From Actinomycetota bacterium (GTDB lineage Bacteria; Actinomycetota; Thermoleophilia; Gaiellales; Gaiellaceae): DNA of 12,490 nucleotides. Where the stretch lies: contig JACDAS010000142.1 in NCBI GenBank assembly GCA_013695295.1, positions 1-12,490 on the forward strand, read 5' to 3'. Numbering within the stretch: the stretch's first letter is position 1; the number at the start of each line of letters is the position of its first letter. The position numbers and the translations under genes were made by a program. The notes under the pieces were generated by a model. That model had not been told where the DNA came from and did no database searches. It saw only the letters and a program-made list of their open reading frames with translations. Positions 1 to 5,638 of the stretch are shown here, piece after piece.

Positions 1-41
1 ACGAGGGCCGTGCGGCCCCCGAAGTCGTAGCTGTTCGGCAC
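1..41 (-). CDS. N-terminus of an SDR-family oxidoreductase (partial, runs off left edge)
   Basis: Only the first 13 codons and part of the next are in the window. Read on the minus strand from a GTG at 41-39, they give MPNSYDFGGRTAL followed by a GT dinucleotide (Val or similar). This resembles the start of short-chain dehydrogenases, where a 'y-dF-GR-alVTG' stretch leads into the first strand of the Rossmann fold. The TGxxxGxG cofactor motif would lie just outside the window. The gene diverges from the diol dehydratase genes and only 23 bp separates the two start codons. A TANNNT hexamer at 54-49, seven bases upstream of the GTG, suggests a leaderless transcript. The call rests on a short peptide and could be chance; the next 30 bases outside the window would settle it. 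Confidence 0.55.
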   Translation of the reverse strand, partial: MPNSYDFGGRTAL

Positions 42-48
42 CGCACCT

Positions 49-54
49 ACTCTA
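49..54 (-). promoter_or_regulatory. Putative -10 element (TAGAGT) for the divergent SDR gene
   Basis: On the minus strand TAGAGT fits the TANNNT -10 consensus. It ends seven bases before the GTG at 41, so transcription would begin at or within a base of the start codon. It overlaps the plus-strand -10 at 53-58 by two base pairs, so polymerase could probably occupy only one promoter at a time. No clear -35 element is visible. Confidence 0.4.
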
Positions 55-58
55 AGCT
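53..58 (+). promoter_or_regulatory. Putative -10 element (TAAGCT) for a leaderless dehydratase transcript
   Basis: TAAGCT matches TANNNT and is followed by exactly six bases and then the GTG at 65, placing the predicted transcription start on the first base of the start codon. Its TAA is also an in-frame stop for the small-subunit frame, so translation cannot begin further upstream except at a CTG at 59. There is no Shine-Dalgarno sequence. The same geometry recurs at 9446-9458. Confidence 0.5.
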
Positions 59-64
59 CTGCCG

Positions 65-496
65 GTGGAGTTCGACCCCGCGACGGACTACCCGCTCGGG
101 ACCCGCCGACCCGACCTCGTCGCGACGCCGTCGGGCATCCCGCTCGAGGACGTCACCCTCGAAGCGCTGCGCGCGGGACGGATCGGCAGCGACGACATCC
201 GGGCGACCCCGGAGACGCTACGGCGACAGGCGGCAGTCGCCCGACACGCGGGCCGAAAGCCACTCGCCGACACGCTCGAACGCGCGGCGGAGCTCGCGGC
301 CGTGCCGGCGGAGACGATGCTCGAGCTCTACACGGCGCTGCGGCCACACCGCTCGACGGCGGCGGGGCTCGAGGCCTGGTCCTTGCGGCTGGAGCACGAG
401 CTCGGCGCCCCCGCGACGGCGGAATTCGTCCGCGAGGCGAGCGCCGTCTACGCAGAGCGAGGACTGCTGCGTGACCGAGCCGAAGCGGCGCTCTAA
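65..496 (+). CDS. B12-dependent diol/glycerol dehydratase, small (gamma) subunit
   Basis: Small subunit of an adenosylcobalamin-dependent diol/glycerol dehydratase, which converts 1,2-diols or glycerol to aldehydes plus water. The 143-residue protein aligns with PduE/DhaB3 from memory: DYPLGTRRPDLV near the N-terminus, then SDDIRATPETLRRQAAVA, RAAELAAVPAETMLELY, ALRPHRST and FVREASAVYAERGLL at the C-terminus. PduE is about 173 residues; this protein begins only eight residues before the DYPLG motif, so it lacks the PduE N-terminal extension linked to low solubility and microcompartment association. In that respect it resembles the shorter glycerol dehydratase small subunits. The GTG start is fixed by an in-frame TAA 12 bases upstream, with no Shine-Dalgarno. 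The gene overlaps the next one by 26 bp. It precedes the large subunit here, whereas in pdu and dha operons the small-subunit gene comes last. Confidence 0.9.
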   Translation: MEFDPATDYPLGTRRPDLVATPSGIPLEDVTLEALRAGRIGSDDIRATPETLRRQAAVARHAGRKPLADTLERAAELAAVPAETMLELYTALRPHRSTAAGLEAWSLRLEHELGAPATAEFVREASAVYAERGLLRDRAEAAL

Positions 497-2762
497 GCGC
501 TTCCTCGAGCGCGAGCGGCGGGACCTCCGGCGGGAGGTCCTGATCGCTCCGAACCCCGCCCTCGGGCTCGTCGCGATGGGCGGACCGAACGACCCGGTCC
601 CGGAGCTCCAGCTGCTGGACGGGCGTGCAGTCTCGATCGACGGCCGCCCCGAGGCCGAGTTCGACGTCATCGACCACTTCGTCGCCCGACACGGGCTCGA
701 CCTCGAGGTCGCGGAGGAGGCCATGGGACTCGACGAGCTCGAGCTCGCCCGTCGACTCGTGGACGTGGACGTCGCCCGTGCCGAGCTCGTCCGGCTCTCC
801 CGAGGGCTCACCCCGGCGCGCCTCGCGCGCGTCGTCTCGAAGCTCGATCCCGTCGAGATGATGTTCGCGCTCAAGAAGCTCCGCGCGCGGCGGGCTCCGG
901 CCAACCAGGCTCACGTCACGAACCTGAAGGAGAATCCGGCCCTCCTCGCGGCCGACGCCGCCGAGGCTGCCGCACGCGGCTTCGCCGAGATCGAGACCAC
1001 CGTCGGGGTGGCCCGCTACGCGCCCCTGAACGCGATCGCGATCCTCGTCGGGGCGCAGACCGGGCGCCCCGGAGTCATGACGCAGTGTGCGGTCGAGGAG
1101 CGCCGCAACCTGCAGCTCGCGATCCAGGGGCTCGTGACCTACGCGGAAACCCTGTCCGTCTACGGCACCGAGCCCGTCTTCGTCGACGGCGACGACACGC
1201 CCTGGTCGAAGGCGTTCCTCGCCGCTGCCTATGCCTCGCGCGGCGTCAAGGTCCGGTTCACCTCCGGCGGCGGCTCGGAGGCGCTGATGGGTCAGGCCCA
1301 GGGATACTCGATGCTCTACCTCGAGGCGCGCTGCCTCGCCGCGATCCGCGCCGCTGGGTCGCAGGGAGTCCAGAACGGCTCGATCAGCTGTGTCGCGCTC
1401 GTCCTCAGCCTTCCCGGCGGGGTGCGGGAGATCCTGGCGGAGAACCTCCTGGCCGCCTGGCTCGACCTCGAGGTCGCTTCGGGCAACGACGCGATCGCCT
1501 CTCACTCTCCCATCCGGCGGACCGCGAAGCTGATGGGGCAGTTCCTGCCCGGGACCGACTTCGTGACCTCCGGTTACAGCATCATGCCGCGCTACGACAA
1601 CATGTTCGGCGGCGGCAACTACGACGCGGACGACCTCGACGAGTGGCTCACGGTCCAGCGCGACTGGCAGGTGGACGCTGGCCTCGAGCCCGTGTCCGAG
1701 GACGCCGTCGCCGCTGTCCGGGAGCGCGCAGCCCGGGCGGTGCAGGCGACATATGAGGCCTTCGGCTTCCCCCCGGTGACCGAGGAGGAGATCGAGGCAG
1801 CCGTCTATGCGCTCGACAGCCGCGATCTTCCCGACCGCGACCGGGCGGCCGACGTGGCCGCCGGGGACAGGATCCTGGCAGAGCGCATCACCGGCCTCGA
1901 CATCGCCCGCGAGCTCGACCGGCGAGGATTCGCGGAGGTCGCCGAGGCGATCCTCGGCATGCAGCGCCAGCAGGTCGCCGCGGACTACCTCCAGACCTCG
2001 GCGATCATCGAGCCGAGCGGCACGGTCCGCTCGGCGGTCAACGACCCGAACCGCTACGAGGGTCCGGGTACGGGCTACCGCCTGGAGGGGGAGCGCTGGC
2101 AACTCCTGCAGAAGCTTCCGCACGAAGTTCCGGCCGGTGCCCTCGTGGCGCAGCACAGCGGGGAGCACGCGATCGAGGAGACTCATGTTGCCAGGGTAGG
2201 AAACAGATCGGACGAGGTCGTGGTCGCCGTCGGCCCGGCCTTCGGCGGCGTTCTGGAGGAGACGATCAACGGCCTCGCCCATGCGGACGTGCTCGCGGCG
2301 ATCGCAGACGGGATCCGAGCGGAGGGCGCCGAGCCACGCTTCCTGCGCGTCCGCCGCAGCTCGGACGTCGCCTTCATCGGCCACGACGGCGCCGGCCTCT
2401 CCGGCTCGCGGGTCGCCGTGGGCCTGCAGTCGAAGGGCACGGCGATCATCCACCGGGCCGATCTCGAGCCGCTCGACAACCTGGAGCTCTTCGGCATGTC
2501 GCCGCTCTACACGCTCGAGTCCTACCGCGCGATCGGACGGAACGCGGCTGGCTACGCGCTCGGCCGCCCGGTCGGGCCGGTGCCCACGGCGATGGACAAT
2601 TTCGCCCGCGCCAAGCTGATCGTGAAGACGACGCTCCTCCACGCGCGGGAGACAGCCGCCGTCGTCCCGCAGGCGCCCGCCGTCGAGGTCACGCTCGTGG
2701 GCCCCCCGGGGCCCGTGGCGGTCGAGGCGCTCCCGGGCACGGGCCCAGGCGTCTACCAGTAG
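471..2762 (+). CDS. B12-dependent diol/glycerol dehydratase, fused large (alpha) and medium (beta) subunits
   Basis: A 763-residue protein. Residues 1 to about 555 align with the large subunit (PduC, about 554 residues) and about 580-730 with the core of the medium subunit (PduD), joined by a linker at about 555-580. Residues matching the Klebsiella oxytoca active site and metal site are all present with a constant shift of five: Q146, H148, E175, E226, Q301, S306, D340 and S367. The medium part has VVVAVGPAFG at about 583, RRSSDVAFIGHDG near 628-640 and GLQSKGTAIIHRADL near 651. It lacks the N-terminal peptide that targets PduD to microcompartments. The last 30 or so residues are Pro/Gly/Val-rich and unlike PduD. 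The GTG start has an AGGA seven bases upstream inside the small-subunit gene. Diol versus glycerol preference cannot be read. No reactivase (DdrAB/PduGH-like) is in the window. The gene converges on the membrane-protein gene, with a 10 bp overlap at their 3' ends. Confidence 0.93.
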   Translation: MTEPKRRSKRFLERERRDLRREVLIAPNPALGLVAMGGPNDPVPELQLLDGRAVSIDGRPEAEFDVIDHFVARHGLDLEVAEEAMGLDELELARRLVDVDVARAELVRLSRGLTPARLARVVSKLDPVEMMFALKKLRARRAPANQAHVTNLKENPALLAADAAEAAARGFAEIETTVGVARYAPLNAIAILVGAQTGRPGVMTQCAVEERRNLQLAIQGLVTYAETLSVYGTEPVFVDGDDTPWSKAFLAAAYASRGVKVRFTSGGGSEALMGQAQGYSMLYLEARCLAAIRAAGSQGVQNGSISCVALVLSLPGGVREILAENLLAAWLDLEVASGNDAIASHSPIRRTAKLMGQFLPGTDFVTSGYSIMPRYDNMFGGGNYDADDLDEWLTVQRDWQVDAGLEPVSEDAVAAVRERAARAVQATYEAFGFPPVTEEEIEAAVYALDSRDLPDRDRAADVAAGDRILAERITGLDIARELDRRGFAEVAEAILGMQRQQVAADYLQTSAIIEPSGTVRSAVNDPNRYEGPGTGYRLEGERWQLLQKLPHEVPAGALVAQHSGEHAIEETHVARVGNRSDEVVVAVGPAFGGVLEETINGLAHADVLAAIADGIRAEGAEPRFLRVRRSSDVAFIGHDGAGLSGSRVAVGLQSKGTAIIHRADLEPLDNLELFGMSPLYTLESYRAIGRNAAGYALGRPVGPVPTAMDNFARAKLIVKTTLLHARETAAVVPQAPAVEVTLVGPPGPVAVEALPGTGPGVYQ

Positions 2763-3166
2763 CGCTTAGCGTTGCGCGGCCGTGACACCACGGCCACGAG
2801 CAGGATTCCCGCGGCAGCCAGCTGGGCCCACGCCGGGACGCCGCCCTCCTGGTGCAGGCCGCCCACGCGGTGGCTCGGGAAGAGCTTGCGGCCGCCGGGG
2901 CGGGGCAGCGGCAGGACGTGCTCGAGGTCGGGTGCGGACGCGGCCAAACCGCCGATCGCCTCGGGGCTCGTCACCCCACGCGTCGCCGCGAGCAAGGCGA
3001 CGAGCACGACCCCGGACCAGCCCTCGAACTTGCGGGAGCGGATGTCGTGGTGCGGGAGGAGGTCGGCGGCCAGGTGGAGAACCGGCCCGAGCGCCAGCGC
3101 GCGCAGGCGCGTGCCCGCGAGCGCACCTCCGGCGGCCCCGGTCGCGACGTGGAGCGAGACGATCAC
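2753..3166 (-). CDS. Small membrane protein with His/Asp motifs, possibly a YdjM-like (DUF457-type) metal-dependent hydrolase
   Basis: A 137-residue hydrophobic protein with likely membrane segments at about 22-37, 52-66 and 113-128. Conserved-looking polar motifs sit near these segments: HLAAD (31-35), LPHHD (37-41), APDLEH (78-83) and H99 in FPSHR. Such His/Asp pairs are typical of the membrane-bound metal-dependent hydrolase (YdjM/DUF457) group, but I recognise it only weakly and no reaction can be assigned. Translation starts at a GTG with AAGGG six bases upstream. It begins nine bases after the tautomerase stop, as the last gene of the operon, and its 3' end overlaps that of the convergent dehydratase gene by 10 bp. 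It is the only membrane protein in the window and does not look like a transporter. Confidence 0.7.
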   Translation of the reverse strand: MIVSLHVATGAAGGALAGTRLRALALGPVLHLAADLLPHHDIRSRKFEGWSGVVLVALLAATRGVTSPEAIGGLAASAPDLEHVLPLPRPGGRKLFPSHRVGGLHQEGGVPAWAQLAAAGILLVAVVSRPRNAKRYW

Positions 3167-3175
3167 CCGAAGCCC

Positions 3176-3364
3176 TTACGCCGACGTCTTGCCGCCGTAG
3201 CCCCACTGCTGCTTGGGAATCCCCTCGACGATCACCCACGTGTGCGACCGGATCTCCTCGGACGTTGCCGCGCAGACGGCGTCCGTGATCCCTGCGATCA
3301 GTTTGTCGACGGTCTCCTGGTTCTCGACGCGCGTGTCGTAGAGCTTGACCTGGATCAGCGGCAC
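3176..3364 (-). CDS. 4-oxalocrotonate tautomerase family protein
   Basis: A 62-residue protein, the classic length for this family, whose members use an N-terminal proline as general base to interconvert keto and enol forms, usually as hexamers in aromatic ring-cleavage pathways. From the GTG at 3364 the product reads M-PLIQVKLYDTR, so Met removal exposes Pro1; an arginine lies at position 11 as in 4-oxalocrotonate tautomerase. The second catalytic Arg (Arg39 in that enzyme) has no clear counterpart, because the aligned segment reads SHTWVIVEG. A QQWGYGG turn matches the family C-terminal region around Phe50. The frame is open upstream to a possible start at 3400, but only the 3364 start gives the Pro1 and it has an excellent Shine-Dalgarno. 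The substrate is unknown, and the Arg39 difference argues against strict 4-oxalocrotonate activity. Confidence 0.87.
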   Translation of the reverse strand: MPLIQVKLYDTRVENQETVDKLIAGITDAVCAATSEEIRSHTWVIVEGIPKQQWGYGGKTSA

Positions 3365-3369
3365 GTTCT

Positions 3370-3376
3370 CCTCCTT
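3370..3376 (-). promoter_or_regulatory. Ribosome binding site that decides the tautomerase start
   Basis: The minus strand reads AAGGAGG five bases before the GTG at 3364. It supports the start that gives the N-terminal catalytic proline over the longer reading from 3400. Confidence 0.85.
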
Positions 3377-3409
3377 GGTCGGGAGGCGACGGTACCGCAT
3401 GCGTTCGTG

Positions 3410-4135
3410 TCAGCGAGCCAGATAGCCGCCGTCTACGGGAAGCACTGCGCCCGTGACGTACCCGGCCGCCGGCGAGACGAGCCAAGCGACCGCCTCGGCA
3501 ACCTCCTCTGCCCGTCCCCACCGACCGGAGGGGATGCGGGCCGTGATCTCCGCCAGCCGGTCTTCGTCGGCACGAATCTCGTCCGTCAGCTCGGTCTCGA
3601 CCCACCCGGGCGCGACCGCGTTGACGCGGATCCGAAGCGGCGCCCACTCGTTCGACTGCGCCTTCGTCAGCTGCGCGACGCCCCCTTTGCTCGCCGCGTA
3701 GGCAGCCGCGTTCACCCCGCCGAAGAACGAGAGCTGCGAGGCCAGATGGACGATGCACCCTCCGCCGCCCTGGGCCACGAAGTGGCGAGCGGCAGCGCGC
3801 GAGACGACGAAGGCGCCGGTGAGGTTGACGTCGAGCACGCGCCGCCAGTCCTCGAGGGGGAGCTCGAGCGCGGGCCCCCGTACGATCGTGGCGGCGTTGC
3901 AGACGCAGACGTCGAGCCGGCCGAGCGCGGCCACGGCGTCCGCGACCGCCTGCTCGGCGGCGTCGGCGTCACCGAGATCGGCGGCGAAGGACAGTCCGGG
4001 GCCCGCTCCGCGCTGGATCGTCGCGACGCGCGCCCCGAGCTCCTCCAGCTTGCGCGCGATTGCCAGCCCGATGCCGCGCGAGGCGCCCGTGACGAGAGCG
4101 CGCTGGCCCGCGTTCCCGCCGTCAGCTAGCGACGT
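3410..4135 (-). CDS. SDR-family NAD(P)-dependent oxidoreductase, apparently starting at ACG
   Basis: Classical short-chain dehydrogenase of about 241 residues if read from ACG at 4135. It has the cofactor motif TGASRGIG (16-23), an acidic residue in AADLGD (51-56), NAAT (about 80-83), DVNLTGAF with N104, catalytic S133 in HLAS, Y146 and K150 in YAASK, PGWVETEL after strand six and VDGGYLAR at the C-terminus. An Arg in IQRG after strand two hints at NADP(H), which is inference. The frame has no ATG, GTG or TTG between its upstream stop (4153-4151) and a GTG at 3934 that would delete the whole cofactor-binding region. ACG at 4135 is preceded by GGGGGAG with a six-base spacer. The start overlaps the cupin gene by 14 bp. 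The true codon may be ACG, or the sequence may carry an ATG-to-ACG change. The substrate is unknown; its operon partners suggest an alcohol or ketone intermediate of the hydroxylase pathway. Confidence 0.88.
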   Translation of the reverse strand, partial: TSLADGGNAGQRALVTGASRGIGLAIARKLEELGARVATIQRGAGPGLSFAADLGDADAAEQAVADAVAALGRLDVCVCNAATIVRGPALELPLEDWRRVLDVNLTGAFVVSRAAARHFVAQGGGGCIVHLASQLSFFGGVNAAAYAASKGGVAQLTKAQSNEWAPLRIRVNAVAPGWVETELTDEIRADEDRLAEITARIPSGRWGRAEEVAEAVAWLVSPAAGYVTGAVLPVDGGYLAR

Positions 4136-4520
4136 GAGTCGCTCCCCCGTCTACGCCGAGCACGAGGTCACGGTCACGGTCGGGGACGTGGTCGAGCGGC
4201 ACGGGGGCGAGCGCCTCGAAGAACGCGCAGCCCGCCTCCGAGTGGAGCTCGTGCTCGATGCCCCGGCCGACGACGACGGCGTCTCCCTCCGAGAGGGTGC
4301 GCGTCTCGGTCCCGACGGTCATCTCGAGCTCGCCCTCCAGCATCACCATCACCTGCTCGGTCGCCTCGTGGGCGTGGAGCTGCACGCGCGTTCCCGCCTC
4401 GTAGCGGACGCTGCAGACCAGCACCTGCTCGCCCCCGATCGCCCGAAGCGTGACGCCAGGGCGGAACGCGTGCGGCTCGACGCTCTTCCAGCTGCGGAAG
4501 GGCCCGCGGCCCTCAGCCAT
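4122..4520 (-). CDS. Single-domain cupin protein
   Basis: A protein of about 132 residues with one cupin beta-barrel. The first cupin motif is clear: GTRVQLHAHEATEQVMVMLEG, with two His and one Glu as likely metal ligands. The second, GDAVVVGRGIEHELH, supplies the fourth ligand, though the usual proline is a glycine. Small cupins act as isomerases, dioxygenases, hydrolases or lyases, and the exact role cannot be read. The ATG at 4520 overlaps the end of the molybdenum-subunit gene by 8 bp; no good Shine-Dalgarno precedes it, so translation may be coupled. A GTG at 4559 would add 13 residues. Its 3' end overlaps the SDR gene by 14 bp. Its place among hydroxylase, SDR and tautomerase genes suggests an enzyme of the same pathway. 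Confidence 0.85.
   Translation of the reverse strand: MAEGRGPFRSWKSVEPHAFRPGVTLRAIGGEQVLVCSVRYEAGTRVQLHAHEATEQVMVMLEGELEMTVGTETRTLSEGDAVVVGRGIEHELHSEAGCAFFEALAPVPLDHVPDRDRDLVLGVDGGATHVAS
4142..4148 (-). promoter_or_regulatory. Ribosome binding site supporting the unusual SDR start
   Basis: GGGGGAG on the minus strand, inside the 3' end of the cupin gene, lies six bases before the ACG at 4135. No ATG, GTG or TTG lies near a suitable spacing in the SDR frame, so this is the main support for that start. Confidence 0.5.
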
Positions 4521-5607
4521 CGACGGCGAGGAACCCTTCTCCCCCGGTGGCCGAGACACTCCGGACCGAGAGGTCCTCGTCGAAGACGATCCGCTTGCCC
4601 TCCCGGCGAGGCTCGCTCCGGCGCTCGAGCGCGCGGAGCACCCGCTCGGGGGTCGCCGGGCACTCCGTCACCCAGACGCCGACGGCGTCGTAGATCGCCG
4701 AGCAGATCGCGGCGGGCTGCGCGTTGTTCGCCATCTCGCCGATCGCCTTGGCCCCGAAGGGCCCCTCCGACGAGGGGTACTCGAGGATGACGTTGTCGAA
4801 CTCGGGCAGATCCTTCGTCGAGGGCGCGAGGTACGAGCCGAACTGGTCGCCCCGGTGGTCGAGGGCGGGGTAGTACGGGTAGGTCGCCTCGAGGAGGCCG
4901 AGGCCGAGGCCCATCATCGCGCCGCCCTCGATCTGCCCCTCGACGAGCGTCGGGTTGATCGCGTGGCCGACGTCGTAGACCTGGATCAACTTCAGCACCC
5001 TGACCTCGCCCGTCTCGTCGTCGACCTCGACGTCGGCGACGCAGGCCGCGTAGGAGATCGCCGCGTGCGGGTCGCACTCGCCCGTGTCGGGGTCAGGGGC
5101 GGAGTAGGGCTTCATCCAGGCGCCGGAACCGGTGATCAGCTCGCCGTGCGTCCAGGTCGCCGCCGCCGCCACGTCGCCGACGCCGAGCTTGCGGTCGGGG
5201 GCGCCCTTCGCCCGCACCTCGCCGTCCGAGACCTCGAGGTCGGACGGGTCGATCTCCAGCTCGCGCGCGGCGATCTCGAGCAGCCGCTCGCGAACGCGCT
5301 CGGCCGCGACAGCGACTGCGTTGCCGCCGATGAAGGTCCCGCGGGAGGCGAACGTGCCGGTGCAGAGGGGGGAGGAGTCTGTGTTCGAGTTGTCCATCGT
5401 CACCCAGTCGTAGGGGACGCCGAGCGTGTCCGCGACGATCTGGGTGTGGACGGTCTTGGAGCCCTGCCCGATGTCGACCGTCCCTGCGAACACGTCGACA
5501 CGGCCGTCGGGCTTCATCTTGATCCACGCCTGGCTCGGGTCGCCGCCCTGGTTCATGCCGGTCGGGTACTCGATCGCCGAGAAGCCTCGGCCGCGATGCT
5601 TGGCCAT
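4513..5607 (-). CDS. Molybdenum hydroxylase catalytic subunit, C-terminal half (xanthine dehydrogenase family, 'M' subunit)
   Basis: A 364-residue protein matching only the second molybdopterin-binding domain of xanthine dehydrogenase-family large subunits. Visible motifs are VDIGQGSKT (45-52, with the Gln at 48 that contacts the cofactor), CTGTFASRGTFIGGNAV (82-98), DVGHAINP (212-219), VEGQIEGGAMMGLG (222-235) and GAKAIGE (285-291). Glu291 corresponds to the catalytic base (Glu1261 of bovine xanthine oxidase). The N-terminal half is encoded by the separate upstream gene ending 31 bp away. ATG at 5607 has GGAGGG seven bases upstream, so this is an independently translated gene and not frameshift debris. 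The arrangement resembles the split large/medium subunits of nicotinate dehydrogenase from Eubacterium barkeri. The two halves should assemble into one cytoplasmic active site. The substrate is unknown. Confidence 0.9.
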   Translation of the reverse strand: MAKHRGRGFSAIEYPTGMNQGGDPSQAWIKMKPDGRVDVFAGTVDIGQGSKTVHTQIVADTLGVPYDWVTMDNSNTDSSPLCTGTFASRGTFIGGNAVAVAAERVRERLLEIAARELEIDPSDLEVSDGEVRAKGAPDRKLGVGDVAAAATWTHGELITGSGAWMKPYSAPDPDTGECDPHAAISYAACVADVEVDDETGEVRVLKLIQVYDVGHAINPTLVEGQIEGGAMMGLGLGLLEATYPYYPALDHRGDQFGSYLAPSTKDLPEFDNVILEYPSSEGPFGAKAIGEMANNAQPAAICSAIYDAVGVWVTECPATPERVLRALERRSEPRREGKRIVFDEDLSVRSVSATGGEGFLAVDG

Positions 5608-5614
5608 CAGTGAG

Positions 5615-5620
5615 CCCTCC
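5615..5620 (-). promoter_or_regulatory. Ribosome binding site showing independent translation of the split C-terminal half
   Basis: GGAGGG on the minus strand, seven bases before the ATG at 5607, lies in the 31 bp gap between the two halves of the molybdenum subunit. It supports a true gene split. Confidence 0.8.
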
Positions 5621-5638
5621 GGTCAGGTTGGTATGGCA

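Noticed and set aside
153..2642. Open frame of over 800 codons on the minus strand, opposite the diol dehydratase genes
   Set aside because: The translation is rich in Arg, Asp, His and Val with no recognisable domain, typical of the antisense of GC-rich coding DNA. The plus strand is unambiguously coding with conserved active-site residues.
65..2762. Propanediol-utilisation microcompartment operon
   Set aside because: No shell protein, aldehyde dehydrogenase or reactivase is in the window, and the targeting extensions of PduD and PduE are absent.
3365..3400. Longer tautomerase start at 3400
   Set aside because: It would bury the catalytic proline under 13 extra residues, and the Shine-Dalgarno fits the 3364 GTG.
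2852..4129. Long plus-strand open frame across the tautomerase and SDR genes
   Set aside because: It is a shadow: low-complexity Arg/Gly/Asp-rich protein opposite clear family members on the minus strand.
5608..5638. Frameshift or sequencing error splitting the Mo subunit
   Set aside because: The downstream half has its own ATG and GGAGGG at good spacing, the upstream half ends at a natural domain boundary, and the two are separated by 31 non-overlapping bases. Still listed as a check under the findings.
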